A DNA stretch of 64,000 nucleotides from Streptomyces sp. ITFR-16 (GCF_031844705.1 NZ_CP134609.1:434001-498000), one strand, 5' to 3'; shown: positions 8,155 through 17,612, numbered from the stretch's first letter. Notes: a model not told the origin generated them from the sequence alone. Made by a program: numbers and translations.

Positions 8155-9429
8155 TCAGGCGCGGCCGGCCGCCTTCTGGCTGCGGCGGGACAGGGAGTCG
8201 ACGACGACGGCCGCCAGCAGGACCGATCCGGTGATCATGAACTGGACGGCGTTGCTGACGCCCATGATGTTCATCCCGGACTGGATGGACCCGATGACCA
8301 GTGCGCCGAGCAGGGCCGACCAGACCGAACCGCGGCCGCCGAAGAGGCTGGTGCCGCCGATGACGGCGGCGGCGATGACGTTCATCAGCAGGTTGCCGCC
8401 GCCGGAGGTCTGGCTCGCGGACTGGATCTGACCGGCCAGGAAGAGACCGCCGACCGCCGCCATGGTCCCGGCGATCGAGAAGACGGTCATCCGGACGAAC
8501 GCCACACTGATGCCGGCCCGTCGCGCGCCCTCGACGTTGCCGCCGACGGCGAAGATCTTGCGGCCGTAGGTCGTGCGGCGCAGCACGAAGTCGAGGACGA
8601 CCAGCAGGACCAGGAAGATCAGGAGGGCCAGCGGCAGCCCCTGGTACTGGTTGAGGATGTACGCGGTGACGAAGGCGATGGCGGCGATGACGGCCGTACG
8701 CAGCACGATCTCGGCGATGGGCCGGGACGGTACCCGGGCCGCCCTGCGGCGCGCGGCGTCCAGCAGGGACGCGGCGAGGAACAGTCCGACGCCGACCGCG
8801 GCGGCCGCATAGGCGGCGGCCGGGCTGCCGTAGATGGTCGAGTAGATCTTGGCGACGATGCTGTCGCCGGGGATGTTGACGGTGCCGCTGGCGCCGAGCA
8901 CCTGGAGCATCAGCCCGTTCCAGGCGAGGTTGCCGGCCAGGGTGACGACGAACGCGGGCACGCCGACCTTCGCGAAGAAGAAGCCCTGGATGAGCCCTGC
9001 GGCGGCCCCGCCGAGGACGGCGACCAGGAGGGCCAGCCACTCGTTCATGCCGTTCAGTACGTTGAGCACGGCGAAGATCGCGGCACACAGTCCGCTGACG
9101 GAGCCGACGGAGAGGTCGATCTCGCCGAGCAGCAGGACGAAGACGATCCCGACGGCGATCATGCCGGTGCCGACGATCTGCTGGCTGAGGTCGGAGAGGT
9201 TCTGGGCCGAGAGGAAGGTGCTGTTGAGGCTGCCGAACACCGTCCAGATGATGATCACGGCGAGGACGACGGGCAGGGAGCCCAGCTCCCCGCTGCGCAT
9301 CTTGCGCCAGAACTCCGCCGCGTACCCCCGCACGCCCTCCTCGCGCACCAGCAGGCGGGTGTCCACGGCGGGCATCGCGCCCTGGGCCGGCTGCTGGGCG
9401 TCGTCGTCGCGCGCTCGCTTCCCGGTCAT
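8155..9429 (-). CDS. Sugar ABC transporter permease (XylH/RbsC type)
   Basis: A 424-residue polytopic membrane protein of the BPD_transp_2 family. It has about ten hydrophobic segments, and the conserved LLLGEIDLSVGSV loop near residue 110 and ATTYGRK/NVEGARRAGI region are diagnostic of pentose or galactoside importers. Its ATG overlaps the stop of the ATPase gene as ATGA at 9426-9429, showing translational coupling. It is the last gene of the SBP-ATPase-permease operon. A partial hairpin pairing AACGGGGC with GCCCCGTT spans the stop region (8092-8153) and may terminate transcription. Confidence 0.93.
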   Translation of the reverse strand: MTGKRARDDDAQQPAQGAMPAVDTRLLVREEGVRGYAAEFWRKMRSGELGSLPVVLAVIIIWTVFGSLNSTFLSAQNLSDLSQQIVGTGMIAVGIVFVLLLGEIDLSVGSVSGLCAAIFAVLNVLNGMNEWLALLVAVLGGAAAGLIQGFFFAKVGVPAFVVTLAGNLAWNGLMLQVLGASGTVNIPGDSIVAKIYSTIYGSPAAAYAAAAVGVGLFLAASLLDAARRRAARVPSRPIAEIVLRTAVIAAIAFVTAYILNQYQGLPLALLIFLVLLVVLDFVLRRTTYGRKIFAVGGNVEGARRAGISVAFVRMTVFSIAGTMAAVGGLFLAGQIQSASQTSGGGNLLMNVIAAAVIGGTSLFGGRGSVWSALLGALVIGSIQSGMNIMGVSNAVQFMITGSVLLAAVVVDSLSRRSQKAAGRA

Positions 9430-10205
9430 CGCTCCTCCTCCCGCTTGCGTGCCTGGCGGCGGGTGACGGCGCTGTCGGTGGCCCCGGTGATGGCGGAGAT
9501 GATCTCCTCGGTGGTCGTCGACCGCCGGTCGAAGAAGCCGTTGTTCCGGCCGAGGCGCATGACGGCGATCCGGTCGGCGACGGCCATCACGTCGACCATG
9601 TTGTGGCTGACCAGGATGGTGCCCAGGCCCTGTTCCCTGAGCCGTTCGACCAGGTCGAGGACTTCGGCGGTCTGCTCCACGCCGAGGGCGGCGGTGGGCT
9701 CGTCGAGGATGACGACCTTCGGTTCGCCGATCAGCGAGCGGGCGATGGCCACGGTCTGGCGCTGCCCTCCGGAGAGGGAGGCGACGGGGATGCGCACGCT
9801 CGGGATGCGGATCGACAGGGTGTCGAGCAGTTCGCGCGAGCGCTGGTCCATGCGGACCTCGTCGAGCACGCCGAAGCGGCGCAGCTCGCGGCCGAGGAAG
9901 AGGTTGCCGACGACATCGAGGTTGTCGCAGAGCGCCAGGTCCTGGTAGACGGTGGCGATGCCCAGGTTCTGGGCGTCGTGGGGGCGGCCGATGGTGACCC
10001 GGCGGCCCTGCCATTCGATGACGCCCTCGTCCGGCGAGTTGACGCCCGCGATCGTCTTGACCGCGGTGGACTTGCCGGCGCCGTTGTCGCCGACGAGCGC
10101 GACGACCTCGCCTGGGTGGACGTCCAGATCGAAGCCGGAGAGCGCCTGGACGGCGCCGAACCGTTTGGAGATTCCCCGCAGGGAGAGCACAGGTGCGTCC
10201 GCCAA
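9426..10205 (-). CDS. Sugar ABC transporter ATP-binding protein (single domain)
   Basis: A 259-residue ABC ATPase with Walker A GDNGAGKST near residues 39-47, signature LSGGQRQ near 145, Walker B VVILDEPTAAL, and SHNM in the switch region. It opens with a rare TTG (10205-10203) preceded by GGAGG about 12 bases upstream; no better ATG or GTG exists in the conserved N-terminus. Unlike RbsA or XylG, which have two nucleotide-binding domains, this protein carries one and presumably works as a homodimer. It energises the permease encoded next to it. Confidence 0.92.
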   Translation of the reverse strand: MADAPVLSLRGISKRFGAVQALSGFDLDVHPGEVVALVGDNGAGKSTAVKTIAGVNSPDEGVIEWQGRRVTIGRPHDAQNLGIATVYQDLALCDNLDVVGNLFLGRELRRFGVLDEVRMDQRSRELLDTLSIRIPSVRIPVASLSGGQRQTVAIARSLIGEPKVVILDEPTAALGVEQTAEVLDLVERLREQGLGTILVSHNMVDVMAVADRIAVMRLGRNNGFFDRRSTTTEEIISAITGATDSAVTRRQARKREEER

Positions 10206-10258
10206 GGGACTCGCCTCCTCCGTTGCCCGCGCGCAGGCCCGGGCCGTCTTCGCCCCCG

Positions 10259-10288
10259 CCGGACGAGCCGCCGGGGCGGCTCGTCCGG
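10259..10288 (-). terminator. Intercistronic hairpin between binding-protein and ATPase genes
   Basis: Perfect 14-bp inverted repeat CCGGACGAGCCGCC with a 2-base centre, placed between the binding-protein stop and the ATPase start. Such hairpins commonly attenuate or stabilise the upstream message so that the binding protein is made in excess. Confidence 0.65.
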
Positions 10289-10304
10289 ACCCTTGGAGTC
10301 GTGA

Positions 10305-11396
10305 CTACTGGAGGCCGGCCTTCTTGCAGGCGTCGGCGTAGGTCGGAGTGCAGATCTCCTTGACCGTGTACAGGCCGTCCTTGACGACGGTGTCCTTGAT
10401 GTTGTCCTTGTCGACCACGACCGGGGTCAGCAGCCGGGCCGGGACCTTCTCGCCGCTGCCGCTGGTGACGGTGGTCGGCGTCAGGGACTTGGGCAGGTCC
10501 TTGCCCTGGGCCAGGTCGACGGCCATGGTGGCGGCGATGTCGGCCTCCGGCTTGTAGGGCTTCTCGATCGTGATGGTCTGGGTGCCGAGCAGGATACGCT
10601 GGATGGCGTCCAGCTGGGCGTCCTGGCCGGTCAGCGGCACGTTGATGCCGGCCGACTTCAGCGCGGTGGCGATACCGGCGGCGAGTCCGTCATTGGCGGA
10701 GTAGACGCCGACGATCTTGTTCTTGCCGAGGGCGCTGATGGCACCCGACATCTGCTGGTTGGCGTTGTTCGGGTCCCAGTTCGGGGTGTCGTACTCCTTG
10801 CCGATCTTCACCTTGCCGTCGAGGACGGAGTGGGCGCCGGCCTTGAACTCGGCGGCGTTCGGGTCGGTCGGCGAGCCGTTGTGCATCACGATCTCGCCGC
10901 TCTTCGCCTTGGAGCCGAGCGCGTCCAGCAGCGCCTTGCCCTGCAGCTCGCCGACCTTGCGGTTGTTGTACGAGACGTAGGAGTCGACGGGGCCCTGCGC
11001 GAGCCGGTCGTAGGCCACGACCTTCACGCCCGCGTCCCGGGCCTTCTGCACGGACGACTGGATCGACTTCGCGTCCACCGCGTCCAGGATGAGCACCTTG
11101 TCACCCTTGGCGAGCGCGGTGTTCACCTGCTGCTGCTGGGTGGTGGCGCTCTCGGCGGCGTTGTAGTAGTCGATCTGCGCGCCCGGCGCCAGCTCCTTGA
11201 TCTTGGCCTCGATGTACGGGCGGTCGAATTTCTCGTACCGCGTGGTCTTGCTCTCCGGCAGCAGCAGGCCGATCTTCACGTCGTCCGCTGCCGCACGCCC
11301 GGTGCCCGGCTGGGCCGCGCCACTGGTCGCCACCGCGCCCAGGGACAGGGCCGCCGCTCCGGCCAGCGCTATCGCGCCCCGCAATGTACGGGTCAT
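10305..11396 (-). CDS. Sugar ABC transporter substrate-binding protein (XylF/ChvE type)
   Basis: A 363-residue periplasmic-binding-protein-like sugar receptor. ATG 11396 has AAGGAG seven bases upstream and begins a Sec-type signal (basic start, then a hydrophobic Ala/Leu core ending around AAQPG). The mature part shows the type-1 fold pattern IGLLLPESKTTRYEKFDRP, YNNRKVGELQGKAL and GVYSANDGLAAGIATAL. It is the first gene of the importer operon. A xylose- or arabinose-like pentose ligand is likely by family but is not proved by sequence. An upstream in-frame ATG at 11459 is less likely because it would hide the signal peptide. Confidence 0.92.
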   Translation of the reverse strand: MTRTLRGAIALAGAAALSLGAVATSGAAQPGTGRAAADDVKIGLLLPESKTTRYEKFDRPYIEAKIKELAPGAQIDYYNAAESATTQQQQVNTALAKGDKVLILDAVDAKSIQSSVQKARDAGVKVVAYDRLAQGPVDSYVSYNNRKVGELQGKALLDALGSKAKSGEIVMHNGSPTDPNAAEFKAGAHSVLDGKVKIGKEYDTPNWDPNNANQQMSGAISALGKNKIVGVYSANDGLAAGIATALKSAGINVPLTGQDAQLDAIQRILLGTQTITIEKPYKPEADIAATMAVDLAQGKDLPKSLTPTTVTSGSGEKVPARLLTPVVVDKDNIKDTVVKDGLYTVKEICTPTYADACKKAGLQ

Positions 11397-11536
11397 GGGA
11401 GGCTCCTTCTCGTACGGCGCCGTCCCTCCACCGGGAGAGCGCTGGAACGAAACTCGCATTTGCCCTACATATCGACATTAGCGGCAAGTCTTGGACCGGC
11501 AAGCGGGTGAGCCACGGCCCCGGCGGGGCACGGGCA

Positions 11537-12013
11537 TCACTCCATCAGGCCCACGGCGAGCGCCGCGCCCAGCTCCCAGCACGCCTCGATGTCGGCCTTG
11601 CCGGGCTCCCCCGTCACCGTCACGGTGTCCGCGGCCCGGCGCCAGCCCAGGCCGGTGGTGATCGCCTCGATGCCCCGCAGGGCGCCGGTGACGTCGCTCC
11701 CGCCGTGGACATAGCAGCCGAAGGGGCGGCCCCGCGTCGTGTCCAGGCACGGATAGTAGATCTGGTCGAAGAAATGCTTGAGTGCGCCGGACATGTACCC
11801 GAGGTTCGCCGGGGTCCCCAGCAGCACCCCGTCGGCGGCGAGCACATCGGACGCCGTCGCGGCCAGCGCCGCCCGCCGCACGACGCGGACCCCCTCGATC
11901 CCGTCCGTCGTCGCACCGGAGACGACGGCTTCGAACAGCGCCTGGCAGTTCGGCGAGGGCGTGTGATGGACGATCAGCAAGGTGGCCACACCCCCGAACC
12001 CTGCCGTCCGCAT
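11537..12013 (-). CDS. Flavodoxin-family / NAD(P)H-dependent oxidoreductase-like protein
   Basis: A 158-residue flavodoxin-fold protein with LLIVHHTPSPNCQALFEAV at the FMN phosphate loop and GVLLGTPANLGYMSGALKHFFDQIYY as the second flavin-binding block. It probably binds FMN and acts as an electron-transfer or quinone-reductase-like protein in the cytosol. The start is uncertain: ATG 12013 has no obvious ribosome site, and GTG 11989 directly before the first beta-strand is an alternative giving 150 residues. It is a single gene with no clear functional link to its neighbours. Confidence 0.8.
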   Translation of the reverse strand: MRTAGFGGVATLLIVHHTPSPNCQALFEAVVSGATTDGIEGVRVVRRAALAATASDVLAADGVLLGTPANLGYMSGALKHFFDQIYYPCLDTTRGRPFGCYVHGGSDVTGALRGIEAITTGLGWRRAADTVTVTGEPGKADIEACWELGAALAVGLME

Positions 12014-12069
12014 GATCGGTCCGCAAGCGAGGCACGCGCGGGGCGCACGGCCGGGGCGAGTGCGTACGG

Positions 12070-12573
12070 CTAGCGCGCCGCGTCGCCCGCCGGGCGTTCG
12101 CTCGCGTCCGACCAGTAGGACGGATCGAGCATCTCGCCGGGCCAGGCCGGCTGCCGCACCGGTCCCCTGGGGCCCATCTGCTCGAAATAGGGCGCCAGGT
12201 CGATGACGGGCGTGCCGTCGACGGCGTCGAGATCGGTGACGAGGAGGTCCCGGCCGTCCACGTCGAGCAGCCGGGGGTAGCTGACCGCGAGCTGGTTGGG
12301 CCGGCGGTGGTTGCGGTGCACGAATGTTCCCGTCGCGGGCCAGCGGGCGTCGCCGCGGGGGCTCCGGGCGTGCAGCTGCACGTCCTCGGGTCGGGCCAGG
12401 TGGAAGCGCCAGGTCACGGTGAGATGCGTGAACTCCTCGATGCCCCGGAGGGTTTCGAGCGGGTACTCCGGGTGGAGGCGGATGACCGACCGGACACCGC
12501 CCTGATGGTCGTCCAGGACGCGGGTGTGCCCCCCGACGACCGTCGCGACCGAGCTGACCTCGTACGTGGGCAC
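12070..12573 (-). CDS. trmO: tRNA (adenine(37)-N6)-methyltransferase TrmO
   Basis: A 167-residue TrmO/TsaA-like SAM-dependent methyltransferase that modifies threonylcarbamoyladenosine at position 37 of tRNA-Thr. The motifs are EEFTHLTVTWRFH, the Arg-Arg-Pro-Asn (HRRPNQLAVSY) segment and DLDAVDGTPVIDLAPYF, the family's most conserved part. I chose GTG 12573 with GGAGAGGG upstream, since sequence before it is low-complexity and not conserved-looking. It appears to be a single-gene unit. Confidence 0.88.
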   Translation of the reverse strand: MPTYEVSSVATVVGGHTRVLDDHQGGVRSVIRLHPEYPLETLRGIEEFTHLTVTWRFHLARPEDVQLHARSPRGDARWPATGTFVHRNHRRPNQLAVSYPRLLDVDGRDLLVTDLDAVDGTPVIDLAPYFEQMGPRGPVRQPAWPGEMLDPSYWSDASERPAGDAAR

Positions 12574-12623
12574 GGCGCTTCCCTCTCCTCCCGTGCGGGC
12601 GGCGGCCCCGCCCCGCTGCCCGG

Positions 12624-14012
12624 TCAGCCTAGGGTGCGCAGGATCTCGCCCGCGCGGCGGTCCAGTTCCACCACGTGCCGGCCGCCGCGCCGGCGGACCG
12701 GCGAGAGGTCCTTCTGCATGCGGACGATCACCTCGCGCGCCCGGCCGGACTGGACGCCCGACATGGCGTCCAGCGCGCTGTTCCAGGTGGCACACGCCTC
12801 GTCGAGGTGGCCCTGCCGGACCTGGACGGCGCCGAGATAGCCGAGGGTCACGCTGTGGGTGCGAGCGTAGAGCCGCCGGCGGCGGGTGGCGACGCTGCGC
12901 CGGAAGTGGATCTCGGCGTCCCTGGGGTTGCCGAGGTCGCGCAGGGCGCAGGCGGTCTCATGGGCGAGGGACGCCTCGCCGAAGAAGCCGACCCGGCCCG
13001 GGGCGTCCCCGGTGTCGCGTCCCAGGTCCCGTTCGGCGCGGCCGATCGCGGCGAGCGTGCCGGCGCGGTCGCCGGACACGGCCAGCGCGCGGGCGTGGAC
13101 GATGCCCAGCAACGCCTTCTCGCGCCAGGTCGCCCGCCCGTAGCGCGTGGGCTCCATCGAGGCGGCGGCGAGGTCGAGCGCGTGGCGGGGGTGGCCGAGA
13201 TCGACGGCCTGATGGGCCATGGCGCGCAGGACGTGCCCCGCCAGCGGGCCGTCGCCGGCCTCGGCGGCGAGCTTGACGGCGACGGTGAAGTACCGCTGGG
13301 CGGCGCGTTGTTCGGAGGCGTCGAAGCCCATCCAGCCGGCCAGGTAGGCCATTTCGGCGACGGCGGAGTGCAGCTCCCGGCGGAGCTGTTCGCCCGGGAC
13401 GCTCCGGGAGAGCAGCGGGGCGGCCTCCATGGTCAGATGCGCCGCGAGGGCGGAGCGGCCTGCGGCGCCCCCGCGCTGCTGGTCGCGGGCGGAGAAGAAG
13501 GCGGTGGTCTGGCGGATGTCCTCGATGTCCGCCGCGGTGACCGACCGGGGCGAGCGGACGGGGCGCCGGTCCGCCGCGGCCGGTGCCGTCTGCCACCAGG
13601 CGGCCGCGGGCACGGCGAGACCGGCCACCGAGTAGGCCGAGTTGGCCAGGATCTGGCGTCGGTGCAGCATGTCGAGGTCGTCCCTCCCCAGCTCGGCCAG
13701 CATGGTGAGCGTGTCCGCGCTCCAGTCGGACCGCTCGTCCCCCGCCGGGTCCGGCGCGGCCTCCAGCCCGATGTCGGCCGGGGTGACGGTCCGGCCGAGT
13801 CTGCGCGTCAGCGTCTCGCAGAGGATATGGGGTGCCCGGCCGCTGGGGCGGGTGCCCTGGATCCACATGGCGATGTGGGACCGGCCCACCCCGTAGAGCT
13901 CGGTGGCGCCGCTCTCCCGGGCGACGCGGAGCAGGGCGGCGGCGACCTTCGGCTGCGACCAGCCGGTCTCCGCTATCCGGGCGGCCAGTAATGCGTTGCG
14001 TGTGCGAGCCAT
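12624..14012 (-). CDS. NsdA-like regulator with TPR region
   Basis: A 462-residue protein. The N-terminal 80 residues look like a helix-turn-helix module (GWSQPKVAAALLRVARESG, GRSHIAMWIQGTRPSG), and the rest is helical repeat sequence of TPR type. It resembles the NsdA group of Streptomyces regulators, which repress development and antibiotic production, but I cannot assign orthology. ATG 14012 has GGGGA about 7 bases upstream. The 299-base gap to the next gene, on the opposite strand, contains only a weak -10-like TACGTT on the minus strand. Confidence 0.72.
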   Translation of the reverse strand: MARTRNALLAARIAETGWSQPKVAAALLRVARESGATELYGVGRSHIAMWIQGTRPSGRAPHILCETLTRRLGRTVTPADIGLEAAPDPAGDERSDWSADTLTMLAELGRDDLDMLHRRQILANSAYSVAGLAVPAAAWWQTAPAAADRRPVRSPRSVTAADIEDIRQTTAFFSARDQQRGGAAGRSALAAHLTMEAAPLLSRSVPGEQLRRELHSAVAEMAYLAGWMGFDASEQRAAQRYFTVAVKLAAEAGDGPLAGHVLRAMAHQAVDLGHPRHALDLAAASMEPTRYGRATWREKALLGIVHARALAVSGDRAGTLAAIGRAERDLGRDTGDAPGRVGFFGEASLAHETACALRDLGNPRDAEIHFRRSVATRRRRLYARTHSVTLGYLGAVQVRQGHLDEACATWNSALDAMSGVQSGRAREVIVRMQKDLSPVRRRGGRHVVELDRRAGEILRTLG

Positions 14013-14311
14013 GGACGATCCCCGACCTAGAAACGATCTTTGACGCCTTTGACGGGATCCCCCTGGGTCCGGGCTGCCCGTCGGCGGCGTTTCCAGGTTC
14101 TCTCAACGTAGCTTTTCTCGCACCGAGTTCGCGGATCCGGCCGATGGCTTTCGCGAATCCCGGACCGCGTGCGGCGGCTGTCGCCGCCCGCCCGCCACAC
14201 CACCTTCCGCACCGCCCGGAGCCCCGGGCACCGTCCCCGGAGACCGGAGATCGGACACGATGAACCGCCCCGCCCGCGCAGCGCGGACCCCGCACCGGCC
14301 GTGACGGCCGC

Positions 14312-14707
14312 ATGAACAGGCGGGTCCCCACCATCGGCGATCTGTTCCCGGCCGCCAAGCGGGCCCGCTCCCCGTTCGACGTGGTGATCGGCCGGGACTT
14401 CGAGACGGCCTGCCTGCCCGAACCGGCCGCCCGGCGGCTCCTCGGGCTCTGTGCCCATCTGCGCCCCCACCCGGTGGGCGCGGCCATCGCCCGGGGCGGC
14501 CATTGGGTGCTGATCCTGCCGCCGGGATCGGGGTACGGCGTGCGCTGGCCGCGCCCGGTGTGCCACCAGGACACCGGAGCCCTGGCCGTCCCGCCGCTGG
14601 CCGCCGGGCCCGGCACGGCGCCGCACTGGGCCCGGCACGGCAACGACGAAGGCAGGGTCTTCACGGCGCCGCTCCACCTGCACGCCGTACTCCCCCTGCT
14701 CGGGTGA
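14312..14707 (+). CDS. Hypothetical protein
   Basis: A 131-residue protein with no recognised domain. It is rich in Pro, Gly and Trp in its second half (GGHWVLILPPGSGYGVRWPRP), has no membrane segment, and is probably cytosolic. No convincing ribosome site precedes ATG 14312. It lies 123 bases upstream of the ABC exporter on the same strand. Codon bias fits a real gene, but support is limited to this. Confidence 0.5.
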   Translation: MNRRVPTIGDLFPAAKRARSPFDVVIGRDFETACLPEPAARRLLGLCAHLRPHPVGAAIARGGHWVLILPPGSGYGVRWPRPVCHQDTGALAVPPLAAGPGTAPHWARHGNDEGRVFTAPLHLHAVLPLLG

Positions 14708-14830
14708 CGGCGGTCGCGGGGCGCCGCCTCGCCCCCGTTACCCACCCTCGCGCGGGCCCGTTGTCCGAGCACCCGTCCGCCTCACCGCGATGCCGGGCGG
14801 GCCGATCCCCTACGCCGCAGGAGGCAGTGA

Positions 14831-16861
14831 GTGAAGAAGTTCTTACGACGGGTCCGGATGGCCGAGCCCACGGTCTCGGCCGCCGAGCAGGAGCTGTTCG
14901 GCGGGCCCCTGCGCTACGACATGGGGTTCTCCGAGCACGAACACGCCGGGCTCGATCTGACGATGCTCTCCGCGATCCGGGCCATGCCCCGGCTGGTCGG
15001 CAGCACACTGCGCAGGGCCTGGGCCGCCGACCGGCCGGCGCTGCTGGTCGTCGGCGTGAGCGAGATCGGCCAGGGGGTGGCGGCCGCCGCGGGGCTGCTG
15101 GCGGTCAACGCCGTGATGCACGCCCTGCTGGGCGGCGGGGCCCCCGTCGACCGGCTGCACGCCGCGCTGCCCGCGCTCGTCGTCGGCGCGGTGGTCGCGG
15201 TGGTGAACGCCGCGCTGGCCGGGCTGTCCACCTCGCGGGCGGGCCGGCTGGAGCCGCTGATCGAGAGGACCGCGACGACGGAGTACCTGGCCGCGGCGAC
15301 CGCCGTCGAGCTGGAGGCGATCGAGGACCCGGAGTTCCGCCGGCTGATCGATGTGGCCCAGTACGGCGCCGCCTCCGCGCGGCGCATGATCGGTGCCTGC
15401 GTGGCCGCGCTGAACGGCACGATCTCGCTGCTCGCGACGGCCGGCATCCTGACCGTCCTGCACCCCGCGCTGCTGCCGATGCTGCTGCTGATCGCCGCCC
15501 CGCGCGGCTGGGGTGCGATGCGGGTCGCGCAGGAGCGGTACGTGTCGGTGATGACATGGGTCGAGCACATGCGTGCCAGCCGTCTGATCGGGAATCTGCT
15601 CACCGAGCGCAGCGCCGCGCAGGAGGTACGGATCCACGGGGTCGGCGCGTTCCTGCTGGAGAAGTACCGGGGCATGGCCGAGAGCGCCGAGGCCGAACAG
15701 CGGCGGCTGGCGAACGGCAAGGCGCTGACCGAGCTGGTGGCGGCGGCACTGTCCGGTGTGGCGATGGCCGGCACGTACGGCGTGATGCTGTGGCTGATCA
15801 TGTCCGGGCACATGGGCCTGGCCGTGGCCGGTACGGCGGTGATCGCGGTGCGTTCCGGGTCGGCGAGCCTGGGCGCGCTGGTCATGAACGTCAACCAGCT
15901 GCACGAGGAGAGCCTCTATGTGCAGGACCACGACCGCTTCCTCAAGGAGGCCGCCGGGCGGGCCATCCCCGAGGACGGGCAGCGCCTGCCGGACCGGGTG
16001 GACGAGGTCGTCCTGGAGGGGGTCGGCTACCGCTACCCGGACCGCGACGTGCCCGCGCTGGACGGCGTCTCGCTGACCCTTCCCATGGGCTCGGTGACCG
16101 CCGTCGTGGGAGAGAACGGATCGGGCAAGAGCACCCTGATGAAGGTTCTGGCCGGTCTGCTGCTGCCGCAGAGCGGGACGGTCCGCTGGGGCGCGTCCGA
16201 GCTCTCCACGCTCAACCGCTCCGACGTGTTCGACCGCGTGTCCCTGCTGACCCAGGACTTCCAGCGCTGGCCGGTGACCGCCGCGCTCAACATCCGTATC
16301 GGCCGTCCCGCCCACGCGGCCGGGCCCGAGCAGCTCCAGCCCTCCGTCGACTACGCCGGCGCCCAACCGGTCGTCGCCAAGCTCCCCCACGGCCTGCAGA
16401 GCCTGCTGGCCCGCATGTTCCGGGGCGCCTTCGAGATCTCCGGCGGCGAATGGCAGAAGATCGGCCTGGCCCGCACCCACTGGCGTACGGAGACGAGCCC
16501 GGCGGACAGCGTGCTGATCGTCGACGAGCCCACGTCGGCCCTGGACCCGGAGGCCGAGATCGCCGCCTTCGACGCCATCCGGGGACTCGCCGGCCCGCAC
16601 CGCGCCGTCGTCCTCGTCACCCACCGCATGTCCGGGGTCCGGCACGCCGACACCATCTACGTCCTCAACCGGGGCCGCCTCACCGAGCACGGCACCCATG
16701 ACCAGCTCATGGCGGCCCGCGGCCGCTACGCCGCCATGTTCACCACCCAGGCCGCCCAGTACGCGGCGGGGCTCGCCGCCTCCGTACCGCCGCAGCCCGC
16801 CGCGTCGGACCGCACCGGTCAGGAATCGAGAAGCGCGGGCCCGGGGCCCGGCCTGGCCTGA
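14831..16861 (+). CDS. ABC transporter, fused permease-ATPase (exporter type)
   Basis: A 676-residue half-transporter. Hydrophobic segments occupy roughly residues 60-370. The nucleotide-binding domain has Walker A GENGSGKS near 426-433, signature ISGGEWQKIGLAR near 536, Walker [13 protein letters not shown] near 560 and the switch His in VTHRM. It starts at GTG 14831 with GGAGG 7 bases upstream. Export of a lipid, peptide or drug is the family role; the substrate is unknown. The N-terminal AEQELFGGPLRYDMGFSEHE stretch is not membrane-embedded. The stop overlaps the next gene's start (TGATG), so the VOC protein is translationally coupled. Confidence 0.88.
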   Translation: MKKFLRRVRMAEPTVSAAEQELFGGPLRYDMGFSEHEHAGLDLTMLSAIRAMPRLVGSTLRRAWAADRPALLVVGVSEIGQGVAAAAGLLAVNAVMHALLGGGAPVDRLHAALPALVVGAVVAVVNAALAGLSTSRAGRLEPLIERTATTEYLAAATAVELEAIEDPEFRRLIDVAQYGAASARRMIGACVAALNGTISLLATAGILTVLHPALLPMLLLIAAPRGWGAMRVAQERYVSVMTWVEHMRASRLIGNLLTERSAAQEVRIHGVGAFLLEKYRGMAESAEAEQRRLANGKALTELVAAALSGVAMAGTYGVMLWLIMSGHMGLAVAGTAVIAVRSGSASLGALVMNVNQLHEESLYVQDHDRFLKEAAGRAIPEDGQRLPDRVDEVVLEGVGYRYPDRDVPALDGVSLTLPMGSVTAVVGENGSGKSTLMKVLAGLLLPQSGTVRWGASELSTLNRSDVFDRVSLLTQDFQRWPVTAALNIRIGRPAHAAGPEQLQPSVDYAGAQPVVAKLPHGLQSLLARMFRGAFEISGGEWQKIGLARTHWRTETSPADSVLIVDEPTSALDPEAEIAAFDAIRGLAGPHRAVVLVTHRMSGVRHADTIYVLNRGRLTEHGTHDQLMAARGRYAAMFTTQAAQYAAGLAASVPPQPAASDRTGQESRSAGPGPGLA

Positions 16862-17277
16862 TGTGCATGGACCTCACCATTCACACCACCGCCCTCCCGC
16901 ACGACGACCCGGACGCGTCCGTGGCCTTCTACCGCGACGTCCTCGGCTTCGAGGTACGCACCGACGTGGGCCAGGGCAAGATGCGCTGGATCACGGTCGG
17001 GCCGGCCGGCCAGCCGGGCACGTCGATCCTGCTGGCGCCGCCGGCCGCCGATCCCGGGATCACCGAGGAGGAGCGCCGCACCATCAGCGAGATGATGGCC
17101 AAGGGCACCTACGGCTGGATCCTGCTGGCCACCCCGGACCTCGACGGGGTCTTCGAGAAGGTGCAGGCAGGTGACGCGGAGGTGGTGCAGGAGCCGACCG
17201 AGCAGCCGTACGGCATCCGGGACTGCGCTTTCCGCGACCCGGCGGGCAACCTCGTGCGCATCCAGGAACTGCGCTGA
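16861..17277 (+). CDS. VOC (glyoxalase/bleomycin-resistance) family protein
   Basis: A 138-residue vicinal-oxygen-chelate protein with the characteristic HDDPDASVAFYRDVLGFEVRTD start and FRDPAGNLVRIQEL end. The family includes metal-dependent lyases, dioxygenases and drug-binding resistance proteins. ATG 16861 overlaps the exporter stop; ATG 16867 two codons later would fit equally well. In many actinobacteria such a gene is followed by a small AraC-type regulator, and here a broken AraC gene does follow. Confidence 0.82.
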   Translation: MCMDLTIHTTALPHDDPDASVAFYRDVLGFEVRTDVGQGKMRWITVGPAGQPGTSILLAPPAADPGITEEERRTISEMMAKGTYGWILLATPDLDGVFEKVQAGDAEVVQEPTEQPYGIRDCAFRDPAGNLVRIQELR

Positions 17278-17328
17278 CCCGGCCACCGGCCCCGGGCGGG
17301 CACACGACGAAGAGAAGAGGAGTTCCGC

Positions 17329-17610
17329 ATGTGCCACCCCTCGTGGGACCGCGCACGCGCCTCGGCGCAGCACCTCGCCGACCTCGCGCGGCTGCGCCGT
17401 GACCGTGACCGGATCGACCGGGAGTACGCACGGCCGCTGGACGTCGAGGCGCCGGCCCGTTGTGCGAACATGCCGGCCGGGCTTCTCGGCCGGCAGTTCC
17501 GGCTGGCGTACGGCACCTCCCCGTACGCCTGTCCGACGGCACGTCGCGTCCAGCACACGGCGCGGCTCGCGCATCGGGGCGGGCCGTCCCACGGTGCGTA
17601 CCGCTCCTGA
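17329..17610 (+). pseudogene. Truncated AraC-type regulator
   Basis: A 93-residue frame preceded by AGAAGAGGAG. Residues 27-70 resemble the first helix-turn-helix of AraC/XylS regulators (RDRIDREYARPLDVEAPAR, LLGRQFRLAYGTSPY). The expected continuation with the second helix-turn-helix is missing: the frame decays into Arg/Gly-rich sequence and stops at 17610. Helix-breaking substitutions within the first motif also suggest loss of function. It follows the VOC gene, the usual arrangement for this pair. Confidence 0.6.
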
Positions 17611-17612
17611 CC

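Noticed and set aside
10305..14012. Biosynthetic gene cluster spanning the sugar importer, flavodoxin and TPR regulator
   Set aside because: Genes are separate transcription units of unrelated families; nothing links them to one product.
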